Shown: piece by piece, positions 44,645-56,877 of the stretch
Layout of the letters: each line of letters starts with the position of its first letter
How positions within the stretch are numbered: the stretch's first letter is position 1
From: Orobanche coerulescens
Taxonomy: Eukaryota > Streptophyta > Magnoliopsida > Lamiales > Orobanchaceae
Direction of reading: 5' to 3'
NCBI GenBank assembly: GCA_033398695.1
Contig: CM065815.1
Span: forward strand, 147,419,001 to 147,483,000
Length of the DNA: 64,000 bases
Notes under the pieces: model-generated
Databases searched by the model: none
The model's input: the letters and a program-made list of their open reading frames with translations, nothing else
Told to the model about the DNA's origin: nothing
Position numbers and translations under genes: made by a program

Positions 44645-45489
44645 TGTAACACCCCCAATCCACTCAGGGATATTACACGTCGTAGAACCTTTCCTCAAGG
44701 ATCTACCAGGCTGGTAACAACATATAACAACTCAGCCATGCCTTTAAGGCTAAAATGACTCAGTAGACCGATTTGGTCTTTCAATAAATACATACAACTC
44801 AAATACAACTCATGTCCACGCAGACCACCCCCCGAATACTCGGGGGTTAGCAAAACTCCACTGTTTTGCTAATGCAAGAACAAAGTGCAAATACGAGCCA
44901 TACAATTCACATTCCACGAATAACAATAACTAGGAATCCTTAAAGAACCAAACGTAAAGAAAAGTACTTCCCGAGGCAAGAGTTTGAGTAAATATTTCCA
45001 AAATCGAAAGATCAAAATATCAAGGGAAACAATTTATAAAATGATTTGAAATACCATTGGGAGTTTTAATAGAAAACGATTTAGGATTATCAAATCCTAC
45101 TTTTCAAAACCCAAAAGACGAAAGGGGTCACCGCCCCAAAGGTTTACTTTCCGTAAAAATGACCTTTACAAAACCGTTGGGATTTTAGCCCCAAATCCGT
45201 AAAATGACCTTTACCAAACCGTTGGGATTTTAGCCCCAATCTCATCAACTCACAATACACGAGAACGACAACAAGGTTCGTCTTCCAACATCAAAATCCA
45301 CAATTAAAGGATTTAACACAAACAACAAAATATTCTAGTGCCATCCTAGCCAAGTAAGTCAAACGAACAACTTACCTCTTACACACTTAGTCGATGCATG
45401 TAATCATGAAAACCGTTCAAAAGCACTCATTTCCGGAAATGCCATAATCAAATCACATTTGTAAAATGCACCACAATTAACCGTCGATC
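44645..45489 (-). repeat. 3' LTR of F, first segment
   Basis: It matches 59197-60214 of the right LTR over its length but lacks about 170 bp present there (59380-59550 region). It includes a duplicated 45-bp unit (45157-45241) with ACCGTTGGGATTTTAGCCCC. It ends at the D insertion, where CGATC (45485-45489) is duplicated. Confidence 0.88.
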
Positions 45490-46880
45490 TGTAACATCCC
45501 AATTCACAAATGGGACATTACACGCCGTAGAACCCTCGTGAGGTCTACCAGGCTAACTCACGACACATGAACCACAATGATAACCCAAAAGATGCATCCA
45601 AAAAATAAATAAGGCCGTGGCCTCGGCCAAAACATTTTAACGGAGTACATGAGACATAAGTTAAATACCAAATCGTTGCCCACGCAGGGGACTTAAACCA
45701 TGTTTAAGAATAAACAATCTATCTCCAGTACTCAACACATGCAATGACAAAATAGAAAAATGCAGACTCGAGCCACATCATCATGCCAACCCATCCTTCG
45801 CATGCGCATCCCGTGCCAGCTCCTCAGCTCGACCAGTACCTGAAATGCATAAGACGCATTTCCCCCATTTAAGGGGTTAGCATTCGAATAGCTAGTGCAA
45901 GTACATAATTACACAACGTTATATACATACACGATTCAACGCAAATAAATCGTTAGAAAAATCATTTTTGAAAGTCAAATTCCGGAATATCACATTAACA
46001 CCAAAACAGTATATTAACAAGTTTTCCACATCACAATTATCCACGCTTGGTGACTCGCGACCGTACCCATTAGTATCGGTACCCGGAGAGGTCCGTCGGA
46101 CCGTCCCAGTGAGAAACCACTTCGCGGCCGTACCCATTAGTATCGGCCCCGAGGTCCCGTCGAACCGTCCCGGTGGAAGAACATCAACACACGCTTTTGA
46201 TCCATTTCCATGGCCGTACCCTTTAGTATCGGCCCCCAGAGGCCACACGCCATCCCCAGGTGGAAGAGAAACAATCACATTCGTTCAATAACACCATTTA
46301 CATCATTCGCATCAAAATCATATGCACGTAACGGAATGTAATACATGTACTTGCCTTGGATGACACGACGCGAAGAAAACGGCGAAAGGAAAGGTTCCAA
46401 TCCGAACAATCTTCCCAAACTCGTCCCTAACACAAAATGATATACAACCAATCTCAACAATACGAATACGAAGAAATTCGTCCTAGTTCTACCCGTTGGG
46501 ACAATTCATCGAACATCAAAAGGGCATAGGGAGTTGAAATTGGTCAACGGTGTAATAGCGGGATTTCATCCCATCCAATAACAAGGGAACCAAGAATCAC
46601 GAGTATACTATCGAAATCTAACAACAACATCGGTTAAATCGGATTAAAAGACAAGATCACCACCAAACCCTCTCCAAATTCATACTAGGGTTCTAGGGGA
46701 TAATACCTTGATTCGAAGCCGAGCAATAGATGATTTGGTGTTGTGGTGATGATATGATGCTAAGTTATACTTTCCAACCGGTGTTGGGATGAAAATCTGA
46801 CGAACCCTTGCCTTGCAAGTCGCCCCGTCGCGAAGAAGAGAAGAGGAATGAGAAATGACGGTAAAAAATGACTCCTGCCA

Positions 46881-46890
46881 GTTTATAAAC
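46881..46890 (-). promoter_or_regulatory. TATA box of D LTR
   Basis: GTTTATAAAC lies ten bases from the nearest palindrome, on the downstream side for the - strand. Confidence 0.55.
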
Positions 46891-46900
46891 CGACTGGTGT

Positions 46901-47212
46901 TACGGCCGTAACACCTCATTCATACGGCCGTAACTAGTGGATATTACGGCCGTAATTACATGCATTTACGGCCGTAACAAGTTCTACGGATAGGTCTGGG
47001 CAAAACCGACGAAGCGCACTTACGGCCGTATGATCTAAGAGATACGGCCGTAACATTTCTTACGGCCGTAATCGGTACATTATACGCCCGTAAGTTGCTA
47101 CTGGAGTCTCATGCAGGGAAAAAAAACGAAGCTGGCTTACGGCCGTACGGTGAAGGACTTACGGCCGTATCTCTCGAACATTACGGCCGTAACATGAGGG
47201 TTTACGGCCGTA
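46901..47212. repeat. Promoter-proximal TACGGCCGTA array in D LTR
   Basis: Perfect palindromes TACGGCCGTA start at 46901, 46923, 46945, 46967, 47021, 47043, 47061, 47138, 47160, 47182 and 47203, with one variant (TACGCCCGTA) at 47092. Several are spaced exactly 22 bp apart. The right LTR repeats the array at about 53943-54250. Confidence 0.9.
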
Positions 47213-47719
47213 ACCTGCTACAGACATCAGTTGTGAGAAAATAAAGCTCAACGACAACCGGATAGAATAGATACTTAACGAGTATACGAAGATTTCCTAC
47301 TGATGGGATGATTGCCATAATCAACACGTGGCTCCGACAGTCCGGAGGTCAGGATAAACGAATAACAACCACAATGCCCAAAATAAATCAGAATTATAAA
47401 AATGACCCCAAACATCCGGAATTCACGATACGACGTCGGATTAACAAACCGAAAGTTCCAACACGACCAACTCAACCATACAAACTTATGCGAGTCGAGA
47501 AACAACGGAAACGAACAAGTTTTACGAGAATCGAACGCACATGCGGCAAGGTATAATTCAAAATGAAATTATGCAAAAACATCCTCGAAACTCGACCAGA
47601 CGGAAAAACTCCAAGAACAAAATAGATTTAGAATTCCAAAACAGTGCTAAGCGAGTTGTCCGAAACGAACATACACCCAAAAATAGAAATTACCGAAAAT
47701 AGAAAACACGGATATTACA

Positions 47720-47756
47720 TTATCTCCCCCTAAAAATAAGTTTCGTCCCGAAACTT
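47720..47756 (-). promoter_or_regulatory. Polypurine tract and stop-codon hairpin, D
   Basis: The - strand reads ATTTTTAGGGGGAGATAA before the LTR. Just upstream is the 8-bp hairpin AAGTTTCG-TCC-CGAAACTT (47738-47756), overlapping the pol stop. Confidence 0.8.
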
Positions 47757-48184
47757 ACAACGCGAACAACTCGGGGTATCTCGACTGCATACTCTCCTCC
47801 GTCTCCCATGTGGCTTCCTCGGACCCATGTCTCGACCATTGAACTTTAACCAGAGGGATGGTTTTATGACGAAGTTGCTTCACCCGACGCTCTAAAATCT
47901 GAATCGGCCTCTCCTCGATGGTAAGGTCGGGTCCCACCCGATCTCTCCAAAATCGATAATATGGCTAGGGTCCGATACGTACCTCCTAAGTGGGAAACAT
48001 GAAATACGTTATGAACGTGGCTCGGGGACGGCGGTAAGCCTAGCCGATAGGCAAGATCTCCCAATCTCTCTAAAATCTCAACCGGACCAATAAACCTCTG
48101 ACTAAGTTTACCCTTAGGCCAAGCGGTAAACTCCCGTGTCGGCGACACCTTAAGCAAAACATGATCTCCCACCTCAAACTCCAA
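47755..48184 (-). pseudogene. Integrase C-terminus and chromodomain-like tail, D
   Basis: It has two frames. 47864-48184 gives FEVGDHVLLKVSPTREFTAW and FHVSHLGGTYR. 47755-47937 gives the tail IPLVKVQWSRHGSEEATWET ending YPELFAL. The tail is the chromodomain-like end typical of Tekay/Del elements. A frameshift separates them. Confidence 0.85.
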
Positions 48185-48957
48185 CGGCCGGCGACGCGTG
48201 TCGGCATAAGACTTCGCCGACTCTGGGCCGTTAACAATCTATCACGAATCAGAGTAATCTTCTCTCTCGTCTCAACTACCATATCGGGCTCGGTACCAAT
48301 CAGCTCGGACGCATCGTCCCAACACAACGGCGATCTGCACCTCCTCCCATACAACGCCTCAAATGGCGCCATTTTGATCGAGGCATGCCAACTATTGTTG
48401 TACGTGAACTCGATCAACGGCAAGTGCGACTCCCAATCATCCTTCCATTCTAGGGCACAGGCTCTCAACATATCCTCTAACGTCTGGATCGTCCGCTCTG
48501 ACTGCCCGTCAGTCTGAGGGTGATAAGATGTACTGAGTCTCAACTCAGTACCCAAAGCTCGATGAACAGCCTGCCAAAAATGTGATACGAACCGGCCATC
48601 ACGATCCGAAACAATACTCTTAGGAGTCCCATGCAATCTCACGACCTCTGCAATAAATACTCGCGCCAGTCTCTCCGGGCCCCAAGTGTCCTTAATACCC
48701 AGAAAGTGAGCTGATTTGGTCAGTCGATCGACAATAACCCAAATCATGTTCATTCCATTCCGAGTCCTAGGCATATTAGTAATGAAATCCATAGAAATAC
48801 CCTCCCATTTCCACTCCGGGATAGGAAGTGGTCGCAAAACTCTGTGGGTCGGATGCTCGATCTTAACTCTTGTGAGTGTCAAACACTTCGACACAAACTC
48901 GCTAACGTCTGTCCTCAAATTACTCCACCGGTAGTTGCTCCTCACATCCTTGTACAT
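48070..48957 (-). pseudogene. Integrase core of element D
   Basis: A 295-codon frame holds the catalytic Asp in ISMDFITNMPR, Asp in IVSDRDGRFVSHF and Glu in HPQTDGQSERTIQ, then ALYGRRCRSPLCWDDASEL. In the zinc finger one Cys of the CxxC pair is lost (CLTLTRVK where element C keeps CLTC), so the finger is probably defective. The last part runs out of frame after SRRSLMP. Confidence 0.9.
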
Positions 48958-49070
48958 TTTATTCGTACGGGATGTATGGAGTAAGGTGTGGTATGAGCTT
49001 CACTCAAGATCTTGTCTCGGCTCAATATCATTCGGTACACATAGTACGCGAAATCTCGAGAACTCCATCA

Positions 49071-49643
49071 TCACGAACCACAAATCCAGGGCTTTCCCTG
49101 CCTCACATCCTCCCTCAACTGGACCAAACACGGATCATCATACTGTTTCGCCTTGATATCATCAGTCAAGGACGAAGTGATCTCTAATGCACGTAACTGG
49201 CCCTGAATCCTCTGAACCCAAACCTCAATATTCTGACAAATAAGATCCCGCTGGATACTACTCTGTGGTGTAAGTACCTCTAACATCTGTAACGTTATCG
49301 GCTTACGGCTCAACGCATCAGCCACTACGTTAGCCTTACCCGGATGGTAAAGTATCTCGAGGTCGTAATCTTTAATTAGCTCCAACCACCTACGCTGTCT
49401 CATATTTAACTCTTTCTGACTGAAGATATACTTCAAACTCTTGTGATCTGTAAAAATCTTACACGACGACCCATAGAGATAATGTCTCCAGATCTTCAAG
49501 GCGAAAACGACCGCAGCTAACTCCAAATCGTGTGTGGGGTAATTCACCTCATAAGGTTTCAACTGGCGGGACGCATACGCAATCACTCTGTCTCTCTGCA
49601 TCAAAACACATCCTAGACCAAGGCCCGAAGCATCACTGTACAC
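49071..49643 (-). pseudogene. RNase H of element D
   Basis: It reads [59 protein letters not shown] and [19 protein letters not shown], the full gypsy RNase H and the linker to integrase. It ends in a stop before the integrase His residues. Confidence 0.9.
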
Positions 49644-50583
49644 TACGAACTCCTCGTTCCCCGAGGCAACGCTAACACAGTGCGGTAGTCAAACGTCTCT
49701 TTAACTCGTCAAAGCTGTCTGCACATGCAGTCCACTCGAACTTCGAGTTTTACGGAGCAACTGAGTGAGTGGTCTAGCGATCTTAGAAAATACCTCCACG
49801 AATCTACGGTAATAGCCGGCAAGACCAGAAAACTCCTCACCTCCTTCACATTCTTAGGCGGCTCCCAAGCCATCACCGCCTCTATCTTACGCGGATCTAC
49901 CCGAACTCCCTCTCTGAAATCACATGCCCGAGGAACGTCACTTCCTCAAGCCAAAACTCACACTTAGAGAACTTCGCGTACAAGCTGCTCAGCCCTCAAA
50001 GTGTCTAAAACAATCCGAGAGATGTAAGGCGTGCTCCTCCCGACTCCGTGAATAGATAAGGATATCGTCGATAAAAACGACTACGAATTTGTCCAGATAC
50101 TCAATAAAAACTTTGTTCATCAACCGCATGAACACTGCTGGGGCATTAGTTAGCCCGAAAGGCATAACCACAAACTCGTAATGGCCATATCTCGTCCGAA
50201 GGCGACTTTCGGAATATCGACGTCCGAATCCTCAATCGGTAGTAGCCCGATCGCAAATCAATCTTGAAAAGGCGCCGCCCCTGAAGCCGATCAAACAAAT
50301 CGTCAATCACGGGCAAAGGGTATTTATTTTTGATGGTTAGCTTGTTTAATTCTCGATAGTCGATGCATAAACAGCGATCCATCCTTCTTCTTAACAAAAG
50401 TACGGGCGCACCCCAAGGCGATGCGCTCGGTCGAATATACCCCTTATCTAACAACTCTCCCAATCGATTCTTCAACTCTAGCATCTCCGACGGTGCCATA
50501 CGGTACGGTGCTCGAGAAATAGGGGCCGCATTCGGCTCAAGGTCAATAGGAAACTCCACCTCTCGTTGTGGTGGTAATCCCAA
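49644..50583 (-). pseudogene. Reverse transcriptase of element D
   Basis: 50146-50583 carries [35 protein letters not shown] and [14 protein letters not shown]. 49989-50171 carries [17 protein letters not shown] and [13 protein letters not shown] (catalytic FIDD intact). The following palm/thumb part lies in shifted frames. At least two single-base indels separate these blocks. Confidence 0.9.
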
Positions 50584-51126
50584 GTCATCCGAAATACATC
50601 GGAATACTCGCTAACGATTTGGAATCGACGGTATGTCAACCCCACCATCTTCCGCTGCAGAGCGAAACACGATATCAACACAACCTTGGTTCAAAGTTTC
50701 ATCGCCTTCAAGGCGCTAATCACACTCCCGATCTGCAGACTACGGTAGAGTATGCTCGGTGCCGTCTCGGCAACTATCGTGATGGTACGAGTCCGATAGT
50801 TCATGATAGCACCATGACGATCCACCAATCGTCCCCGAGGATCAAATCCTCACCCTTAAGGTCTATAACAATGAGATTCGAGGCCAATCCGGCTCCCGAT
50901 CCTCACCGGGCAATCCCTAACTTCCCGGTCCCCAACCATACGATCCCCATTGGCGTACCACTACAAACGGCTCACACTCAAACAAGCGGTCAAAACCAAT
51001 ACGACTCACACAATCCGAAGCTATAAAGGAATGGGTCGCACCCGAATCAAAAGCACTCAAACCGGATGAGAAAGGATCGAGTGGTACACACGCCACCGGA
51101 ATGTCTGCCTCCTCCGTGCGCCTCAT
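50584..51126 (-). pseudogene. Protease region of element D
   Basis: 50917-51126 reads FDSGATHSFIASDCVSRIGF, the active-site region of a gypsy aspartic protease, ending FECEPFVV. The second half is in other frames with several indels. Confidence 0.8.
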
Positions 51127-52297
51127 CTCGATATAATCGGGGATGGATTGAGCCCGAACTCGGCGGCTGCGCGCGGCGATCCGTGACTCAGGCCTCTACC
51201 ACGACTCGAGCCGTGCGGAACATGAGTAGGCGGTGAACTGTGATCCTACGATCGGCGGTGGTAGTCGTAAATCTAGCGGCCACTGGTGGCCCTCTCACAA
51301 TGATTGCTCGATGCCGATGCATCGCAAGTGAAGCAAGTAACTAACGGAAGTGGGCAATCCTTCACAACGTGCTCGGCCGATGCAATTAAAGCAGACTCTC
51401 CCGCTAGGTGCAACAGATTTGAGCAGTTACCACGAGATCCACCGGCTTTGATGAAACGGCCTCCTCCCGGGTGTAGGAGCGAGCGAGACCTCGCCCGACC
51501 ACCTTTTCGGCCGAGAACCCACGGTAGTCTTCGCTTCTTAGCTTCCGAAACCGACTCGATTCCGGGATAGCCATCTCGATCGCGAGCGCGATCTTGGTAT
51601 TCCTTCAAAGTGGCACACATGAGCGGCGCCATACTCTGTCTAATATGCGGCTTCATGCGCATATTGAAGTAACGGATTTTATCGGCCTCCGTTCTCACTT
51701 GGTCCCTCACGAAACCCAATTGCTGATTGTAAGAAATGATGGCACGAGAAATAGGCACATCCCGAGGTGTAGCGGTGAAGAACTCCACAGTTCTGCGCTC
51801 CTTGATGGCGGCGGACAATATTCGCCTCCATAGCAGCCCTGAACTCATCCCAAGTGGCCCGACGGTCTCTGGGTGCAACGGCCTCCCACCATTCCGCAGC
51901 TTCCTTATCCAGGAGGTGCTGGGCAATATGTACCCTCCTGTCTTGAGGACAAGCTACGGCATCAAAGGTCTGGACAACCGAAAGAGGCAATTCTCCCAAC
52001 CGAGGGAGTCGGAAGATCCGGAGAAACGAGGTGGGTGCATCTTAGTCACCGTCTGAAGCCACTTACTAGCCTCCTCCTCCGGTGTCGGGGCGGATTAAGC
52101 GTCCACCACAGGCTATTCGAGTAAGTTGGGCTACCAAGCTGCCGTAGTCTGGCGGTAGCCAGCGTCGGCATTATTACCCGACGGCAGTCGAGTGAGAGGC
52201 CGAGTCCGCGAGAGGGAAAGTGAGCCCTCCTCATTATCGGCACCACGACCACGGCCTCGGCCGCGTCCCTAGCCGGTCTACCACGACCTCTCAACAT
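51127..52297 (-). pseudogene. Gag of element D
   Basis: The probable start is ATG at 52297 (MLRGRGRPARDAAEA), about 230 bp inside the primer site. 51679-51999 gives the capsid landmarks AAEWWEAVAPRDRRATWDEF. 51273-51926 gives YFNMRMKPHIRQSMAPLMC and a cysteine/histidine-containing stretch (EHVVKDCPLPLVTCFTC) where the zinc knuckle should be, but the pattern is damaged. Several frameshifts. Confidence 0.8.
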
Positions 52298-52528
52298 ATC
52301 GAAGGAAAATAAGAAAAGGACAAGATCGGCACAATTCACAAAGTTGGTAACACAAGTCACGATTCGAGCAGTAGCAAGAAAATGAATTACAGAGATATAA
52401 GAGTTCGAGGAGACTTACACCACGGGTCGCACGAAAGGGCGGTAGCACGATGATATTAGGCTCAACAACCGACTCTAATGATGCAGTGACAGGACCCAAT
52501 TTCACCAAACCTAGGTATTCAAAACCTA

Positions 52529-52541
52529 AGCTCTGATACCA
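52529..52541 (-). promoter_or_regulatory. Primer binding site, element D
   Basis: The - strand reads TGGTATCAGAGCT, a perfect match to the complement of the initiator Met-tRNA 3' end. It lies four bases from the 5' LTR. Confidence 0.9.
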
Positions 52542-52545
52542 TAAT

Positions 52546-54753
52546 TGTAACATCCCAATTCACAAATGGGACATTACACGCCGTAGAACCCTCGTGAGGT
52601 CTACCAGGCTAACTCACGACACATGAACCACAATGATAACCCAAAAGATGCATCCCAAAAAAAATAAGGCCGTGGCCTCGCCAAAACATTTTAACGGAGT
52701 ACATGAGACATAAGTTAAATACCAAATCGTTGCCCACGCAGGACTTAAACCATGTTTAAGAATAAACAATCTATCTCGATTACTCAACACATGCAATGAC
52801 AATATAGAAAAATGCAGACTCTAGACACATCATCATGCCAACCAATCATTCGCATGATCATACCGTGCCAGCTCCTCAGCTCGACCAGTACCTGAAATGC
52901 ATAAGACGCATTTCCCCCATTTAAGGGGTTAGCATTCGAATAGCTAGTGCAAGTACATAATTACACAACGTTATATACATACACGATTCAACGCAAATAA
53001 ATGTTAGAAAAATCATTTTTGAAAGTCAAATTCCGGAATATCACATTAACACCAAAACAGTATATTAACAAGTTTTCCACATCACAATTATCCACGCTTG
53101 GTGACTCGCGACCGTACCCATTAGTATCGGTCCCCAGAGGTCCCTTCGGACCGTCCCAGTGAGAAACCACTTCGCGGCCGTACCCATTAGTATCGGCCCC
53201 GGAGGTCCGTCGAACCGTCCCGGTGGAAGAACATCAACACACGCACCCAAGTCCTTTTCCAGGGCCGTACCCATTAATATCGGCCCCGGAGGCCACACGC
53301 CATCCCGGTGGAAGAGAAACAATCACATTCGTTCAATAACACCATTTACATCATTCGCATCAAAATCATATGCACGTAACGGAATGTAATACATGTACTT
53401 GCCTTGGATGACACGACGAAGAAAGCGGCGAAAGGAAAGGTTCCGATCCGAACAATCTTCCCAAACTCGTCCCTAACACAAAATGATATACAACCAATCT
53501 CAACAATACGAATACGAAGAAATTCGTCCTAGTTCTACCGTTGGGACACTTCATCGAACAGCAAAAGGGCATAGGGAGTTGAAATTGGTCAACGGTGTAA
53601 TAGCGGGATTTCATCCCATCCAATAACAAGGGAACCAAGAATCACGAGTATACTATCGAAATCTAACAACAACATCGGTTAAATCGGATTAAAAGACAAG
53701 ATCACCACCAAACCCTCTCCAAATTCATACTAGGGTTCTAGGGGATAATACCTTGATTGAAGCCGAGCAATAGATGATTTGGTGTTGTGGTGATGATATG
53801 ATGCTAAGTTATACTTTCCAACCGGTGTTGGGATGAAAATCAGCGAACCCTTGCCTTGGAAGTCGCCCAATCGCGAAGAAGAGAAGAGGAATGAGAAAAT
53901 GACGGGAAAAAATGACTCTGCCGGTTTATAAACCGATCGGTGTTACGGCCGTAACACCTCATTCATACGGCCGTAACTAGTGTATATTACGGCCGTAATT
54001 ACATGCATTCTGGCCGTAACAAGTTCTACGGATAGGTCTGGGCAAAGCCGAAGCGCACTTACGGCCGTATGATCTAAGAGATACGGTCGTAACATTTCTT
54101 ACGGCCGTAATCGGTACATTATACGCCCGTAAGTTGCTACTGGAGTCTCATGCGGGAAAAAACGAAGGCGGCTTACGGCCGTACGGTGAAGGACTTACGG
54201 CCGTATCTCTCGAACATTACGGCCGTAACATGAGGGTTTACGCCGTAACCTGCTCTGAGACATCGATTGTGAGAAAATAAAGCTCAACGACAACCGGATA
54301 GAATAGATACTTAACGAGTATACGAAGATTTCCTCGATGGGATGATTGCCATAATCAACACGTGGCTCAAACGATCTGGAGGTCAGGATAAACGAATAAC
54401 AACCACAATGCCCAAAATAAATCAGAATTATAAAAATGACCCCAAACATCCGGAATTCACGATACGACGTCGGATTAACAAACCGAAAGTTCCAACACGA
54501 CCAACTCAACCATACAAACTTATACGAGTCGAGAAACAACGGAAACGAACAAGTTTTACGAGAATCGAACGCACATGCGGCAAGGTATAATTCAAAATGA
54601 AATTATGCAAAAACATCCTCGAAACTCGACTAGACGGAAAAACTCCAAGAACAAAATAGATTCAGAATTCCAAAACAGTGCTAAGCGAGTTGTCCGAAAC
54701 GAACATACACCCAAAAATAGAAATTACCGAAAATAGAAAACACGGATATTACA
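52546..54753 (-). repeat. 5' LTR of element D
   Basis: A 2208-bp copy of the left LTR with the same tandem repeat (about 53100-53315) and TACGGCCGTA array (about 53943-54250). Differences from the left LTR are few and mostly small indels. Confidence 0.93.
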
Positions 54754-54890
54754 CGATCCACACCTCCGTGGACCCCTACCGAGACCCCGTCGGATCTAAC
54801 CCGTAGTGGTTAAAAGCAAGCTCGTCGATCCACACCTCCGTGGACCCCTACCGAGACCCCATCGGATCTAACCCGTAGTGAGCATACACA
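54754..54890. repeat. 71-bp tandem repeat in F LTR
   Basis: Two units of the form CGATCCACACCTCCGTGGAC followed by CCCCGTCGGATCTAACCCGT begin at 54754 and 54825. The right LTR has them at 60210 and 60282. Confidence 0.8.
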
Positions 54891-55985
54891 CACACACACG
54901 TTACTCATGCAATACTAATATGCTAAGAATGTAAGTTCATTAAGAATACTCACTAGAGATGGCCACTTACTCGACGCCGTTATCAAACTCTTCAAAAACA
55001 CTATAACAAGATTAAATACGGAATACACGATCCCATAACTTTAAACAACAGGAGTATCATTATCAAATACTTCAACGTTCAAAATAATCCAATCATAATC
55101 AATTCCCAAAACACATCGTTCACAAAACACACGCGTTTTGAAAGAAAGCCTTTAACGAGGCCAAACCGAAATCTTTTGAAACTTCATTTCAAACAACCAA
55201 ACGAACTCACCAAGATGATCACCGATCATCATATCCACAAAATAAGAAATGTATGAGCAAGGTACTTGCCTCGAATAAGAACAACGCGGAGAATCGATCG
55301 AAGTAGGTTGGCACAAACCGACTACGAACCCACCGACTCCGCCGAAAGCCAACTCGCGATAATAAACTATGAAGGACAATAACGACAATGAAAATGAATT
55401 CCATAGCACGACTCAGGGCCGTTGAATTCAAAGAACAAATGACGAATGTTCAAGTGTTTTCCCCAAAACGGCCAAGAACACGATTCGTCCCAACGAAACA
55501 CGAAAACGGAATTCCAAGTTGAAATATGGATATACAATCCATAGAATGTGTTTAACAACATCATTTAACCACAATCGATCCATCAAAAACGGATGAAAAA
55601 CGAGATCGAGAACAAATCCCCCAAAAAGTCGATTCGAAGGAAATCAAGAAATATACTTCGATTCGACGAAGAACAATCGATTAAATGATGTTAAACACAA
55701 GAATACTACTAAGATTAATCATACCCATCATGAATTAATCTACAACACGGAACGAATCGGATAAAAATACAAAAAAACCCCAAATTCACGAAATTAGGGT
55801 TCTAAGGAGAGATTACCTTGATTCGCTGGATCAAAGGATGATAACGGATGATTGATTGATGTTATGAACTCAAGAACTTCGTGGATTTGTTGTTGAACAA
55901 CATGGCTTCGTCACATCCGAAGCTCCAGCCGCGGATCGAAAAGAAAGGAAATGAAAAATGAGTGAGAATGAGGCTGCTCTGCCAC

Positions 55986-55992
55986 ATTTATA
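55986..55992 (-). promoter_or_regulatory. TATA box of F LTR
   Basis: The - strand reads CCCAGTATAAATGTGGC, directly downstream of the palindrome array. The right LTR equivalent is at 61441-61447. Confidence 0.55.
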
Positions 55993-56003
55993 CTGGGCCG
56001 GAC

Positions 56004-56282
56004 TAGCGTGCGCTAGGCTGCCGAGCTAGCGTACGCTATCGGCCCAGGCCGCAGTCCAGAGACAGTGCTCGGCCAAGTAGCGCGTGCAGCCTTCCGGCCG
56101 TAGCGTGCGCTACTCGCCGGTCGAAGGCGTCTTGATGTCCGGCGAGCGTGCGCTACTGCCGATCCACCCGAGTCCAAGACCCCACTTCCCTATCGCCGGC
56201 CGCTAAGCGCGGCATTGACCTCAGTAGCGTGCGTTACCTCCCGGCCGTAGCGTGCGCTACCTTCCGGCTGTAGCGTGCGCTA
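56004..56282. repeat. Promoter-proximal palindrome array in F LTR
   Basis: Copies of TAGCGTGCGCTA or near variants start at about 56004, 56027, 56101, 56141, 56224, 56248 and 56271. The right LTR carries the array at about 61458-61735. The 12-bp word is the same as in element C although the LTRs are otherwise different. Confidence 0.8.
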
Positions 56283-56877
56283 CGCCGGTTCCTGCCGCAC
56301 CCTTCCGGCTAGTGCCCGCAACCGTCCGACCAGAACCCGCAATCGTCCGGCCATCCATAGCCGTGTGGTGCCGACCACCAGGGCTCGACGACTGGATTTC
56401 CGAAAATGTACGGAACGAACACGACGAAAAGTTTGCGGACAACATCAACGACCCGAAATGAAAACATAATGCAATAATTAATCATACGCGACCAAGAAAC
56501 GGGTCGAGACAACAATTACAGATACGGATACCCGTAACTTTCAGTAAATTACAAAATGGCCCAAAACGCCCGAAAATCGCGATACGTGATCGAATAACCA
56601 AACCGAAATGCACAACACGTCTAACAAAGTTAAACGGACTTACGGGAAACTCGAAACAGTAGTTTCGAACGAGATTCGCAAGAATCGAACTCAAGTGCGG
56701 AAAAGTCGCTAAAAAGCACGGAACTCAACAAAACAACACCGAAACGAACTCGGATGACAAAAAGTGTAGAATTAATCATTCTCAGAATGACGAAACGGTC
56801 ATGAGCGAGTCGTCAAAATGGACTCCGGCCGAAAAAAAAAAGAAATTTACCGAAAGTCGAAAATTGCGGATATTACA

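Larger units (their letters stand above)
45490..47719 (-). repeat. 3' LTR of element D
   Basis: It contains a three-unit tandem repeat (about 46049-46270, units with CCGTACCCATTAGTATCGG), a TATA box (46881-46890) and the TACGGCCGTA array (46901-47212). Confidence 0.93.
45490..54753 (-). mobile_element. Tekay/Del-like Ty3/gypsy chromovirus D
   Basis: A 9.26-kb element flanked by the duplication CGATC. LTRs (45490-47719 and 52546-54753) start TGTAACATCCCA and end GATATTACA. Domain order on the - strand is as in element C and the proteins are clearly related, but the LTR sequences are different. Pol is broken by many small indels although the LTRs are very similar to each other, which suggests recent insertion. 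Confidence 0.95.
54754..56877 (-). repeat. 3' LTR of F, second segment
   Basis: It resumes at the duplicated CGATC (54754-54758), the start of a 71-bp tandem repeat (54754-54890), and runs to GGATATTACA at 56877. It matches 60210-62330. It contains a TATA box (55986-55992) and a palindrome array (56004-56282). Confidence 0.9.

Noticed and set aside
46901..47212. CRISPR-like array
   Set aside because: The repeated unit is a 10-bp palindrome with irregular short spacers inside a plant LTR, with no cas genes.
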